From: CAZVWJ01 sp964631325
Lineage (GTDB): Bacteria > T1Sed10-126
Assembly (NCBI GenBank): GCA_964631325.1
Contig: CAZVWJ010000006.1
Span: forward strand, 1 to 64,000
Reading direction: 5' to 3'
DNA length: 64,000 bases
This document shows positions 41,856 through 50,662 of the stretch, piece after piece (position 1 is the first letter of the stretch; every line of letters starts with the position of its first letter). Below the pieces are notes generated by a model. That model made no database searches and was not told the DNA's origin. It was given only the letters and a program-made list of their open reading frames with translations. The position numbers were made by a program, and so were the translations under genes.

Positions 41856-43340
41856 ATGAGTAATTATCAAATGCCCGAAGCTAATATAAATCCCGGTCTC
41901 GGTGAAGGAAGTACTCCCGGCTCTTTTGCCCATTCTTCCGGCCCCGGTAACATTCCTCCGTTTGGTTCCCCGGGAAAGGAATCAATGCCGGAACCATCCG
42001 AGCAGACGGCTCGGAATTTTTCCGGTTCGGGGGAAGAAACCATGAAAACGCAACTTGATTATGCCCGCCACGGAGAAATCACTTCGGAAATGAAGGAAGT
42101 GGCCAAACAGGAAAGTCACCTGGAACCAGAGGAGGTGCGGGAGGAGGTAGTGGCCGGGCGGATGGTTATTCCGGCCAACCAGAATCATCTTGTTTCGGGG
42201 TTAAAACCGGTTGGAATCGGCCGGGCTGCGACTACAAAAATCAACGCTAACTTGGGTGCTTCTGCCGTTTCTTCCTGTTTGGAAGAGGAGAAAATTAAGA
42301 CTGAGTGGGCCCTGCGCTGGGGTGCTGATACTGTGATGGATTTATCCACCGGTGATGAACAGAAAGAAGTTAATGAAATTCGGACTGAAGTAATCAAGGA
42401 TTCGCCGGCTCCGGTAGGGACCGTCCCCCTTTATTCCATGATTATTGATCAATCGATCGAAGCTTTAACTGTAGACAAAATTATCTCAGAGTTGGAACGG
42501 CAGGCCCGGCAGGGGGTAGATTTTTTTACTATTCATGCCGGAGTGCTGAAAGGACATTTGCAGTTTGTGGAAGACCGAGTAGGGGGGATAGTCAGCCGGG
42601 GAGGCTCCTTGATGGCTGCGTGGATGGAAGAACACAACAGCCAGAATCCTCTTTACAACCATTTTGATGAAATTTGTGACCTGATGCGTGAGTATGATAT
42701 AACGTTTTCACTCGGTGATGGACTCCGACCCGGCTGTCTGGCTGACGCAACGGATGAAGCCCAGTTAAAGGAACTTGAAACTCTGGGTGAATTGACCGAA
42801 AGAGCCTGGGAAAACGGAGTGCAGGTTATGGTGGAGGGGCCCGGGCACATTCCCTTTGACCAGGTGGAATTTAATGTTAAATTACAGCAAAAATTGTGTC
42901 ACGGAGCTCCTTTTTACGTTCTTGGCCCCGTGGTAACGGATATTTTTCCCGGTTACGATCATATCACCAGCACGATTGGAGCGACTGCAGCAGCCTATCA
43001 CGGCGCCTCACTGCTGTGTTATGTAACTCCTCGTGAGCACCTTGGATTACCCGATAGGAAAGATGTAAAGCGGGGCTGTATTGCCTACAAAATAGCGGCC
43101 CACAGTGCCGATATAGCGCTTGGCATCCCAGGAAGCAGAAACCGGGACGATGAGATGGCTAAAGCCCGGGCTGACCTGGACTGGGAAAAACAGTTTAAAC
43201 TCAGTTTTGATGAACAACTGGCCCGGGAAATTAAAGCAGAGGATGAGGATAATCTCGAGGGGGATTCTGATTATTGTTCAATGTGCGGGCGGGATTGGTG
43301 TCCGGTGCGGCGGCAAAAAGAAAACTCGGAATCAGAGTGA
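41856..43340 (+). CDS. thiC: Phosphomethylpyrimidine synthase ThiC
   Basis: A 494-residue radical-SAM enzyme that makes the thiamine pyrimidine from AIR. The C-terminal cluster motif CX2CX4C is present in YCSMCGRDWC, with the conserved EGPGHIPFDQ and GAPFYVLGPVVTDIFPGYDHI blocks. The ThiC fold proper starts at MKTQLDYARHGEIT (ATG 42042). In front lie 62 Pro/Gly/Ser-rich residues read from ATG 41856, which has a good GAGGTGG site. Either ATG could be used. No TPP riboswitch is visible upstream. The 3' end overlaps the convergent rho-like gene by 9 bp. Confidence 0.95.
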   Translation: MSNYQMPEANINPGLGEGSTPGSFAHSSGPGNIPPFGSPGKESMPEPSEQTARNFSGSGEETMKTQLDYARHGEITSEMKEVAKQESHLEPEEVREEVVAGRMVIPANQNHLVSGLKPVGIGRAATTKINANLGASAVSSCLEEEKIKTEWALRWGADTVMDLSTGDEQKEVNEIRTEVIKDSPAPVGTVPLYSMIIDQSIEALTVDKIISELERQARQGVDFFTIHAGVLKGHLQFVEDRVGGIVSRGGSLMAAWMEEHNSQNPLYNHFDEICDLMREYDITFSLGDGLRPGCLADATDEAQLKELETLGELTERAWENGVQVMVEGPGHIPFDQVEFNVKLQQKLCHGAPFYVLGPVVTDIFPGYDHITSTIGATAAAYHGASLLCYVTPREHLGLPDRKDVKRGCIAYKIAAHSADIALGIPGSRNRDDEMAKARADLDWEKQFKLSFDEQLAREIKAEDEDNLEGDSDYCSMCGRDWCPVRRQKENSESE

Positions 43341-44261
43341 GCGGGTTTGGTCGGGAGTTACCTGCTCTAAATCAAGTTCACCGGTGGCGATCGCCTGGAG
43401 GAATTCTCCGTTAGACTTGTATTCATTCAATTGGTCCAGCAAAAATCGAAGTGCGAGTTCATCATCTAACTCCCCCAGGTAACGCCGGATCCGGCCGATA
43501 ATCCGGTATTCATTCTCGTTAAACAGTACTTCTTCTTTTCGAGTTCCGGAGCGGCTAACTGAGATTGCCGGATAAAATCTTCTTTCGGCCAAATGCCGGT
43601 CAAGCACCAGTTCCATGTTTCCCGTTCCTTTGAATTCCTGAAAAATAACCTGGTCCATTTGTGAACCGGTTTTCACCAGGGTGGTCCCCACTATTGTCAG
43701 ACTGCCGCCATCTTCCACGTTACGTGCCGCCCCAAAAAAACGCCGGGGTTTTTCCATTGCCTTGGAATCTAACCCCCCTGACAGAGTTTTTCCCTCCGAG
43801 TCCGAGAAAAGGTTGTGAGCCCGGGCAAGCCGGGTAATGGAGTCGAGGAGAATAATTGAGTCTTTCCCCTTCACGAGATTCTGGCGGGCCTGACGTAAAG
43901 CTTGTTCGGCCGTTTTAACATGACTGCGCGGATTCTTGTCGGAAGAAGAATGCATTACACAGGCTTCCGTGTTTCTTTTGAAATCAGTAATTTCTTCCGG
44001 CCGTTCATTTATTAACAGGGCAACCTGGCTAACCTCGGAGTGATTATTTGCCAGGGCCCGGGAAATCTTCTGTAGGATAGTGGTTTTACCTGCTTTAGGG
44101 GGAGACACCAGCAGGCAACGTTGTCCTTTTCCTATTGGTGCAATAATGTCCAGGATTCTGGAAGTATATTCATTGGATTGATGTTCCAGGTGAAACCGTT
44201 CCTGGGGATATGTTGGTGTTAAATTTTCGAACTCTTTTCTCAATTTATCTTGTCCGGGCAT
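43332..44261 (-). CDS. rho: Rho-type ATPase lacking the N-terminal RNA-binding domain
   Basis: A 309-residue protein that matches only the C-terminal motor of transcription terminator Rho. It begins at the linker ENLTPTYPQERFHLE and includes the Walker A PPKAGKTT (Lys59), Walker B ILLDSITRLARA, the Q-loop region DSKAMEKPRRFFGAARNVEDGGSLTI and the R-loop KTGSQMDQVIFQEFKGTGN. Rho is normally about 420 residues or more, with an N-terminal cold-shock-like primary RNA site. Here an in-frame TGA lies 15 bp upstream of the ATG, and only 76 bp separate it from leuD, so that domain is truly absent. The start is ATG 44261 with poorly spaced GGAG. Confidence 0.88.
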   Translation of the reverse strand: MPGQDKLRKEFENLTPTYPQERFHLEHQSNEYTSRILDIIAPIGKGQRCLLVSPPKAGKTTILQKISRALANNHSEVSQVALLINERPEEITDFKRNTEACVMHSSSDKNPRSHVKTAEQALRQARQNLVKGKDSIILLDSITRLARAHNLFSDSEGKTLSGGLDSKAMEKPRRFFGAARNVEDGGSLTIVGTTLVKTGSQMDQVIFQEFKGTGNMELVLDRHLAERRFYPAISVSRSGTRKEEVLFNENEYRIIGRIRRYLGELDDELALRFLLDQLNEYKSNGEFLQAIATGELDLEQVTPDQTRSL

Positions 44262-44337
44262 AAATTCGTAAAATCACTCCAGGGTAATATTTTAAAAAAT
44301 AAGAATAAAGTCTATCGGGATGAGTAAATAGGGTGGT

Positions 44338-44952
44338 TCAGGCTAAGGACGTCGGTGCTTTGTTTGAAGCCTCGTAGGTGGAGATTTTGTCCTCATGTTG
44401 AAGAGTAAGATCAATCTGGTCCAGCCCTTCTAACAGCATTTTTTTCCTGGTATTATCCAGTTCAAAGTTGATTACTCGACCCTGAGAATCAACTATCTCT
44501 TGTTCTGCCAGCTTTACTGTTAATCGGTATTCTTCTTTTTTATCGGTTACTTTGAACAAATGGTTAACCTCTTCTTTAATCAGACTGATTGGGAGTAGTC
44601 CGTTTTTGAACGCGTTGTTATAAAAAATGTCGGCGAATGATGGGGCGATTATAGTTTTAATGCCAAAGTCTCTGAGTGCCCAGGCGGCGTGCTCGCGAGA
44701 AGATCCACAGCCAAAATTTTCGCGGGTGAGTAATATCGAAGCTCTGTCATAAGGGGATTGATTAAGAATAAAATCGGGATCCGGCTCGTCGGAATCCAGG
44801 TAACGCCACTCCGAGAACAGGAAATCCCCGTACCCAGTTTTTTTCACCCGCTTGAGATATTGCTTGGGAATAATTTGATCGGTATCAATATTTGAACGCT
44901 CCAGGGGAGCCACAAGCCCGGTAAATGATTCAAACGGTTCTATTGTAACCAC
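44338..44952 (-). CDS. leuD: 3-isopropylmalate dehydratase small subunit LeuD
   Basis: A 204-residue bacterial-type LeuD: the NIDTDQIIPKQYLKRV start, NFGCGSSREHAAWAL and the IFYNNAFKNGLLPI segment. With LeuC it isomerises 2- to 3-isopropylmalate in leucine synthesis. GTG 44952 is the first start codon and overlaps leuC by 13 bp, but the ribosome site (GAGGGA) abuts it. An ATA nine bases further lies at the ideal distance and aligns with the usual family start, so the exact start is open. Confidence 0.94.
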   Translation of the reverse strand: MVTIEPFESFTGLVAPLERSNIDTDQIIPKQYLKRVKKTGYGDFLFSEWRYLDSDEPDPDFILNQSPYDRASILLTRENFGCGSSREHAAWALRDFGIKTIIAPSFADIFYNNAFKNGLLPISLIKEEVNHLFKVTDKKEEYRLTVKLAEQEIVDSQGRVINFELDNTRKKMLLEGLDQIDLTLQHEDKISTYEASNKAPTSLA

Positions 44953-46346
44953 TCCCTCACGTCAACAAAATGTCCGGCCACAGCCGCCCCAGCCGCCATT
45001 TCAGGGCTGACAAGATGAGTGCGTCCACCGGGGCCCTGGCGCCCTTCAAAATTTCGATTGGAGGTACTTGCACATCTTTCGCCGGGTTCTAATTTATCCG
45101 CGTTCATTGCCAGGCACATGCTGCAGCCGGCGTTTCGCCATTCCAATCCCGCGTCCTTGAAAATTTTGTCCAGCCCTTCGTCCTCGGCCCGTTTTTTTAC
45201 GAGCATTGAGCCGGGGACGACCAGCCCATCGACGCCGTCTGCGATTTTTTTGTCCTCGAGGACCCGGGCCGCGGCGCGGAGGTCTTCCAGCCGGCCGTTA
45301 GTGCAGGAACCGATAAAGACCCGATCTATCTCAATTTCGGTCATTGGAGTACCCGGGGAGAGGGCCATGTAATCGAGCGCTTCAGCGGTTGCCTGTTGAG
45401 CTGTTTTATCGCTGAAATCTTCAGGGGCGGGAACCGCTTTACTTACCCCTGTTGTCATTTCCGGGTTGGTTCCCCAGCTCACCTGGGGTTCAAGGTCAGT
45501 AAGATTGAACTTCAGTGTTCGGTCGTAAGCTGATTTATCATCCGTCCTCAGTTTTTTCCAGCGGTGAACCAGGGCCTGCCACTTTTGGTCAGTGGGGATA
45601 TATTTGCGTCCCTGCAGGTAGTCAAAAGTTGTTTCGTCCGGTCCAACCATTCCGGACCTTGCTCCGGCTTCAATCGCCATGTTGCAGAGCGTCATCCGGC
45701 CTTCCATAGAAAGATTTTCAACAACTTCACCGGTATATTCAAGGGCATATCCGGTGCCGCCATCAGTGCCAATTTCGCTGATTATCTTGAGGATGGCGTC
45801 CTTGGCAGTTACCCCTTTTCCCAGCTCACCGGTCAGCCGGAGTTCCATCGTTTCAGGCTTTCGCTGGGGAAGAGTCTGAGTGGCAAGAACATGTTCGATT
45901 TCACTGGTTCCGATCCCGAAGGCCAGCGCCCCGAAAGCGCCGTGAGTGGCAGTATGACTGTCTCCGCAGACCACGGTCATTCCCGGCTGGATTATTCCCC
46001 GCTCGGGCATTACAACGTGGATTACACCCTGGTCGTTGTGTTCAACCGAGAACAACTTGATTCCAAATTCCCGGCAGTTTTTACGGAGAGTTTCGACCTG
46101 TTTTTTAGAAACAGGATCGCTGATCGTCATATTGCCGGGTGTTGTGGGAATGTTGTGGTCCATGGTGGCCGCTGTCAAATCAGGCCGCCGGACTTCCCGG
46201 CCGGTTAGTCGTAGGCCGTCGAAAGCCTGGGGCGAGGTGACCTCGTGCAAAAGATGTCTGTCAATGTAGAGTAGAGGCGCCCCGTTTTCCGGCTTATGAA
46301 CCACGTGCTGGTCCCAGATTTTATCAAAGAGCGTTTTAGATTTCAT
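44940..46346 (-). CDS. leuC: 3-isopropylmalate dehydratase large subunit LeuC
   Basis: A 468-residue aconitase-family enzyme of the bacterial LeuC type: LLYIDRHLLHEVTSPQAFDGL, VCGDSHTATHGAFGALAFGIGTSEIEHVLATQ and the [4Fe-4S] cysteines in FIGSCTNGR and GCSMCLAMN. LeuD follows with overlap and a PLP enzyme precedes it by 12 bp, so the three form one minus-strand operon. No ribosome site is evident before ATG 46346, which suggests coupling to the upstream gene. Confidence 0.96.
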   Translation of the reverse strand: MKSKTLFDKIWDQHVVHKPENGAPLLYIDRHLLHEVTSPQAFDGLRLTGREVRRPDLTAATMDHNIPTTPGNMTISDPVSKKQVETLRKNCREFGIKLFSVEHNDQGVIHVVMPERGIIQPGMTVVCGDSHTATHGAFGALAFGIGTSEIEHVLATQTLPQRKPETMELRLTGELGKGVTAKDAILKIISEIGTDGGTGYALEYTGEVVENLSMEGRMTLCNMAIEAGARSGMVGPDETTFDYLQGRKYIPTDQKWQALVHRWKKLRTDDKSAYDRTLKFNLTDLEPQVSWGTNPEMTTGVSKAVPAPEDFSDKTAQQATAEALDYMALSPGTPMTEIEIDRVFIGSCTNGRLEDLRAAARVLEDKKIADGVDGLVVPGSMLVKKRAEDEGLDKIFKDAGLEWRNAGCSMCLAMNADKLEPGERCASTSNRNFEGRQGPGGRTHLVSPEMAAGAAVAGHFVDVREWLQ

Positions 46347-46358
46347 CGGCTGGAATTT

Positions 46359-47831
46359 TTACAGGAGACCCACCCGGTCGTTGAACTCTTTAATCAGCTC
46401 ATTCATCTCGTCGGTCTGGGAGTGGATATCGTCCCAGTAATCGGGCCAATCGTGCCACTGGTCGTTCAGCTTTTCCAGTTTTTTCCCCTGCTGTTCGATC
46501 CAGGTGTAATACTTGAGGTTGTGGACGCGACGTTTATCCTCGTGCCGCAGGTCCATGGTATGGTTGGCGTCCTGTTCCAGCAGGTTATCCTGGTAACTGT
46601 GAGCGGCATCGGTTCTAGAAAAATCAGGATTTTCTTGCCGCCTTTCTTCCAGGCGGGATTCGTACAGCTCCATGGAGTCAGTCCATACGGTGAGCAGAAC
46701 GTCATCCTCGGAAAGTTCGTAGTTCTTGGCGTATTTGATACAGCTCAGGACGTTGGCAATACTGGAAATCCCCATTAAATCGAGGTTATCCACGATCTCT
46801 GCGTCCACACCTTCGTCTTTCAGCATTTCCCGACCCGCCGGTTCATTAAAGAGCTGAACCAGGTTCATGCAATCCTCGTCGTCAATGCCGATCAGTGTGT
46901 CAGTGTTGCGGACGTTGTGAATCCAGGGCACGTGTTTGTCACCGATGCCCTCGATCCGGTGGCCGCCGTAGCCGTTGTAGAGCAGGGTCGGACACTGCAG
47001 AGCTTCCCCGACGGCAATTTTACTGCCCGGGAACTGCTCTTTCATATAATCAGCACAGCCCAGGGTGCCGGAAGAACCGGAAGTAAGAACGGTGGCAGCC
47101 AGCCGCTCGTCTTCACTCATTTCTTTGGCCAGCACTTCCTCCATTGCCGGGCCGGTGACTTCGTAGTGCCAGAGGTGGTTGCCAAATTCATCAAACTGAT
47201 TGAAGATAACAATCCGATCCTTGTATTCGGGATCCTCGCGCAGTTCCCAGCACTTGTCAAAGATTTCCTTGACGTTTGATTCACAACCCGGTGTGGGAAT
47301 AACTTCTCCGGCTACCTTGGAGAGCCAGTCAAAGCGTTCCTGGCTCATTTCCTCGGGAAGAATTGCAATAGAATCACAGCCGAGCAGGGCGGCGTCGTAA
47401 GCTCCACCCCGGCAGTAGTTTCCGGTTGAGGGCCAGACGGCCAGATCTTCTTCCGGGTTAAACTGGCCGGTGGTCAGGCGGGGAACCAGACAGCCGAAAG
47501 TGGCCCCGACTTTATGGGCGCCGGTGGGAAACCATTTTCCCACCAAGCAGATAATCCGGGCGTCTACGCCGGTAAGCTCACTCGGTAGCTCAACGTAATT
47601 TACATCACCGAAACCGCCGCCGTGAGAAACGGGTTCGTTCTTCCAGGTTATCCGAAACAGGTTCCGGGAATGAATGTCCCAGAGGCCGATATCTTTCAGT
47701 TCATCCTTGATTTTGTCCGGGATTAATTCCGGATTTTTCATCTGGTCAAAAGTGGGAATTATTATGTCACGCTCGCGAGCGACCTCGACGGTGCGCTCTA
47801 ATTGCTCGGCGTTCTTGGATAAATCAATCAT
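46359..47831 (-). CDS. TrpB-like fold-type II PLP enzyme of unknown substrate
   Basis: A 490-residue PLP-dependent enzyme of the tryptophan-synthase-beta/cysteine-synthase superfamily. The cofactor lysine is Lys107 in TGAHKVGAT, and a phosphate-binding SGSSGTLG loop and STGNYCRGG are visible. It is longer than TrpB and threonine synthase and belongs to a PLP beta-subunit group with no assigned activity that I can name safely. The ATG at 47831 has AAAGGAG 9 nt upstream. It heads the operon with leuC and leuD, so a role in branched-chain or related amino-acid metabolism is plausible. Confidence 0.78.
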   Translation of the reverse strand: MIDLSKNAEQLERTVEVARERDIIIPTFDQMKNPELIPDKIKDELKDIGLWDIHSRNLFRITWKNEPVSHGGGFGDVNYVELPSELTGVDARIICLVGKWFPTGAHKVGATFGCLVPRLTTGQFNPEEDLAVWPSTGNYCRGGAYDAALLGCDSIAILPEEMSQERFDWLSKVAGEVIPTPGCESNVKEIFDKCWELREDPEYKDRIVIFNQFDEFGNHLWHYEVTGPAMEEVLAKEMSEDERLAATVLTSGSSGTLGCADYMKEQFPGSKIAVGEALQCPTLLYNGYGGHRIEGIGDKHVPWIHNVRNTDTLIGIDDEDCMNLVQLFNEPAGREMLKDEGVDAEIVDNLDLMGISSIANVLSCIKYAKNYELSEDDVLLTVWTDSMELYESRLEERRQENPDFSRTDAAHSYQDNLLEQDANHTMDLRHEDKRRVHNLKYYTWIEQQGKKLEKLNDQWHDWPDYWDDIHSQTDEMNELIKEFNDRVGLL

Positions 47832-47970
47832 TGGAAAATGCTCCTTTGAGAAAGTTTTTAAAGGTTTTGACAGGTAAGAAAACTTTTATCTGTTTCATAC
47901 CAAGACTATTGACAATATTCTTAATTGGCCGATTTGTCAAGCGATTAGTCCCGAAATTAACCAAAAAACA

Positions 47971-48138
47971 GGCTGATTTAACCCAGCACTCAAGTAGGAC
48001 AAATATATTCCCTTAAAACAGTCTGTGATTTTTCGGGCCAATATTATGACTTGATTTATTTGCTAATACAGCCTTGAGTGCTGTATCGTAGATACACATT
48101 ATGCACGAAATTCTAAAATTTCGTGCATAATGTGGGTT
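47971..48138 (+). repeat. Structured repeat D, copy 2
   Basis: About 165 bp nearly identical to 16259-16425. The terminal 18-bp hairpin (48095-48112 with 48117-48134, CTAA loop) is unchanged. The internal stem reads TGTGAT (48024-48029) and ATTATG (48043-48048), so three differences from copy 1 keep pairing through G-U on the plus strand. It fills most of the 305-bp gap between the PLP enzyme and cysQ; 47832-47970 is AT-rich with no gene. Its right end touches the cysQ stop codon. Confidence 0.72.
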
Positions 48139-48958
48139 AAGCTTCCGGTATATTCCCCATGACTTCACTGACTTGCCGGTGGAGCTTTCCATTGGTCACC
48201 AGCAGGCCGTTTAAGTTCTTGAGGCTTTCCTTGTTGTAAACAAGGGGAGTGCCGTCCGGCTCGGTGACCGTCCCCCCGGCACAGCGGACGACGGCGTCCG
48301 CGGCCGCCGTGTCCCACTCCCAGGTCGGGCCGTAGCGTCCGTAGATATCCGCTTTTCCTTCGGCTACCTGGCAGAACTTCAGGCTACTGCCGCGCTTCTG
48401 TTTATCAGTGATATTCAGTTCTTCGAAAAGCTGTTGAATCCGCGGACCGCTGTGAGAACGACTGCAGACGGCAGTGGCCTGGTCGGGAGTTTGAACCTCG
48501 GAGACGGAGAGTTCTGAAACTTCGTCGTTTTTTTCTATTTGAGCTGTATTATCAAAGGCTGAGTATAGAGTGTTGTAGGTGGGGACCATTACAACTCCGG
48601 CCACCGGTTTGTTTTCCTCAATTAGCCCTACATTAACCGTAAATTCCCCGTTTTTCTTAATAAATTCCTTAGTTCCGTCCAGGGGGTCAACCAGCCAGAA
48701 CCTGGTAAATCCCCGCCGTTCCTCATATTCCATATTTTTTGATGATTCTTCAGAAATTATTGGTATTTCGGGGGTAACTTTCTGCAGTTCTGAAACAATT
48801 ATTTTGTGGGAGGTCCGGTCGGCTTCGGTCAAAGGGGAATTTTCCGGGTCGTCTTTGTATTCCACGTCAAAATCCTGCTCGTAAATTTCCAGGATAGCTT
48901 CCGATGCCCGTCGGACGATCGGTTTTACTGCTTCGATTAATTCACTTTTGTTGTTCAT
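48137..48958 (-). CDS. cysQ: 3'(2'),5'-bisphosphate nucleotidase CysQ (inositol monophosphatase family)
   Basis: A 273-residue Li-sensitive-type phosphatase: metal sites Glu in ISEESS, then WLVDPLDGTKEFI (about 93-105) and WEWDTAAADAVVRCAGG (about 217-233). The KEF after DPLDGT and the overall layout favour CysQ (removal of 3'-phosphate from PAP) over inositol monophosphatase. It starts at ATG 48958, overlapping the upstream thioredoxin/DsbD-like gene by 17 bp. Confidence 0.88.
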   Translation of the reverse strand: MNNKSELIEAVKPIVRRASEAILEIYEQDFDVEYKDDPENSPLTEADRTSHKIIVSELQKVTPEIPIISEESSKNMEYEERRGFTRFWLVDPLDGTKEFIKKNGEFTVNVGLIEENKPVAGVVMVPTYNTLYSAFDNTAQIEKNDEVSELSVSEVQTPDQATAVCSRSHSGPRIQQLFEELNITDKQKRGSSLKFCQVAEGKADIYGRYGPTWEWDTAAADAVVRCAGGTVTEPDGTPLVYNKESLKNLNGLLVTNGKLHRQVSEVMGNIPEA

Positions 48959-50384
48959 TGAAAATAACCTCCGGTAAAAGTTTACGAACTACGATCAAAG
49001 CAAAACTTGCCCCCAGGGCAGCTAAGAAAACATAGAGCGCCGAGACAAGGTTATTCATCAGGTGGGGATTAAATATTAACACACCGGCCAGGGCAACCAT
49101 CACGGAGCCACCGAAAAGTTTAAGTCCCTGGCCGTGTTTTTCTTCTAATTGACTGATGTTGAGGGTAACCACAACCGAAAGAAAAATTGCTACTTCGTCA
49201 ATTAAATATATAACTATATAGAGTAGTAACAGGAGAAAAAAAGTTGTTGAGCTAACTTCGTGCAGGGTTAAGAAACTGTTCCAGATAACTGGAAATCCGG
49301 CTGTACAGGGCAACTCTACCAGGGTGATACCGAGGGCCATTGCCGCCGTGTAAAATACGAGGGCGAAAACTGAGTGTTCGTGGTGGGTGATCTGACGCAA
49401 GCCGCGGTATATTTTTGGCTTGTATTTTTCCGGGATGGAAAAAGTAAGCCCGGTTTTAAAAGCAAAGAAGTCTTTAACATTAGTAAGTCCAAAAAGCAGA
49501 GCGATTGCAGCCACTCCGTAGCGAATCCAGCGCATGTGTTGGACGTATTGAAACACATTAAAAACACCGGTGATAAAGGCACCGTATGCAGTGGCGGTGA
49601 TCAATAAATAAGTCCCCCCTACGATAAATGTCTTTTTCCGGGACTCTGTCCGAAGTACAAGAGCAAGCAGCAGGGATAATACCCACAGGGAACAGGGATT
49701 AAATCCGTCCACAAAGGCGATCAACAGCGTCCCAATCCAGAGAGGTTGGGATTTATCTAAATGAACGGTTCCGACAAACGGAACGTTAATTTCCTCGCGC
49801 CCGGCGGAAGATTTCTTGGTTGTTTTTTCGGTTAGAACCTTTTGGAGCTTCGTGTCTGTCTGGTTGGCTGTAGTGTCAGGTTCTTCTTTCCGGGGGGCCT
49901 GTTTATTTTTGGGTTTATTATTTTTTTCTTCAACCGGAGCCTGTCTTACCTTTTTCGCTTTTTCAACGGGTGGAATGATTCCGCGACCGGGATCCAGGCA
50001 ACCTGATTTCAAACAGCGCCGGATAAGTGATTCTATTTCCGGCGCCCAGCTCGGCCTGAATCCAATCCAGTGGCGCATCCCGATGAAAGTCATGGGGACT
50101 CCCGAGCGTTCAATTCCAAACCGGCTGGTCATTTTGTCCATTAATTGTTGATTTTCGGAATGTTCATATACTTCAAACGTTCTTACCTTTAGCCGGGGAT
50201 ATTTTTGTTTCCAGCGGGTTATATAGGATTTTTCTTTTTCGCAATGTGGACATCCTTTTCCCCAGAAAAAATACATAACAGCTTTATTTTCTTGTTGAGC
50301 TTTGACAGCCCCCCCGGGTAACACAAGCAAACTCAACAGGAAAAGACCGACTACAGTGCCAAACAGAAAAATATAACGGTTCAT
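48942..50384 (-). CDS. Exported thioredoxin domain fused to a DsbD/CcdA-like membrane domain
   Basis: A 480-residue protein. A signal peptide or anchor (1-30) leads to an extracytoplasmic thioredoxin-like domain with the redox motif Cys45-Pro-His-Cys48 (about 33-130). A Lys/Pro/Glu-rich linker (about 135-200) follows, then a polytopic DsbD/CcdA-like domain with two intramembrane cysteines in GFNPCSLWVL and VELPCTAGFP. This order (thioredoxin first, no gamma domain) differs from classical DsbD. It should move electrons from cytoplasmic thiols to exported substrates. It overlaps cysQ. Confidence 0.83.
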   Translation of the reverse strand: MNRYIFLFGTVVGLFLLSLLVLPGGAVKAQQENKAVMYFFWGKGCPHCEKEKSYITRWKQKYPRLKVRTFEVYEHSENQQLMDKMTSRFGIERSGVPMTFIGMRHWIGFRPSWAPEIESLIRRCLKSGCLDPGRGIIPPVEKAKKVRQAPVEEKNNKPKNKQAPRKEEPDTTANQTDTKLQKVLTEKTTKKSSAGREEINVPFVGTVHLDKSQPLWIGTLLIAFVDGFNPCSLWVLSLLLALVLRTESRKKTFIVGGTYLLITATAYGAFITGVFNVFQYVQHMRWIRYGVAAIALLFGLTNVKDFFAFKTGLTFSIPEKYKPKIYRGLRQITHHEHSVFALVFYTAAMALGITLVELPCTAGFPVIWNSFLTLHEVSSTTFFLLLLLYIVIYLIDEVAIFLSVVVTLNISQLEEKHGQGLKLFGGSVMVALAGVLIFNPHLMNNLVSALYVFLAALGASFALIVVRKLLPEVIFNEQQK

Positions 50385-50476
50385 GAATTAGCCGGACCTC
50401 CGTTAAAATACAAAAGGAAAAGTCATAAGTATGGAAAACTGGGAAAGATAACCACTACTCAGCTCATAAATATTAC

Positions 50477-50662
50477 GTAACTACTCACCTATCCTCTCTC
50501 CCCTGGTGGGAGAGAGCTTGCCCTGCGCCTGGGCAGGGCAAGAGAGAGGGGGACCAGAGTTTCTTAGGCGAAATTGTTGCGTCAAAAAGCCCTTTAAAAC
50601 CCTTTTCACCCCCATTTGTATTTTTCCACATCAAGGGGGAAAAGATTAGATGAGTAGTTACA
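50477..50662. repeat. MITE-like element with GTAACTACTCACC ends, copy 2
   Basis: GTAACTACTCACCTAT (50477-50492) is mirrored by GATGAGTAGTTAC (50650-50662). The interior has C/G-rich hairpins (CTCTCCC..GGGAGAGAG, CCACATCAAGGGGGAAAAG). It lies in the 50385-50816 gap between divergent genes; the remainder of that gap is AT-rich, with no gene. Confidence 0.65.

Noticed and set aside
45564..46208. Long plus-strand open frame opposite leuC (214 codons)
   Set aside because: It is antisense to a fully supported leuC and lacks a start signal and protein-like features.
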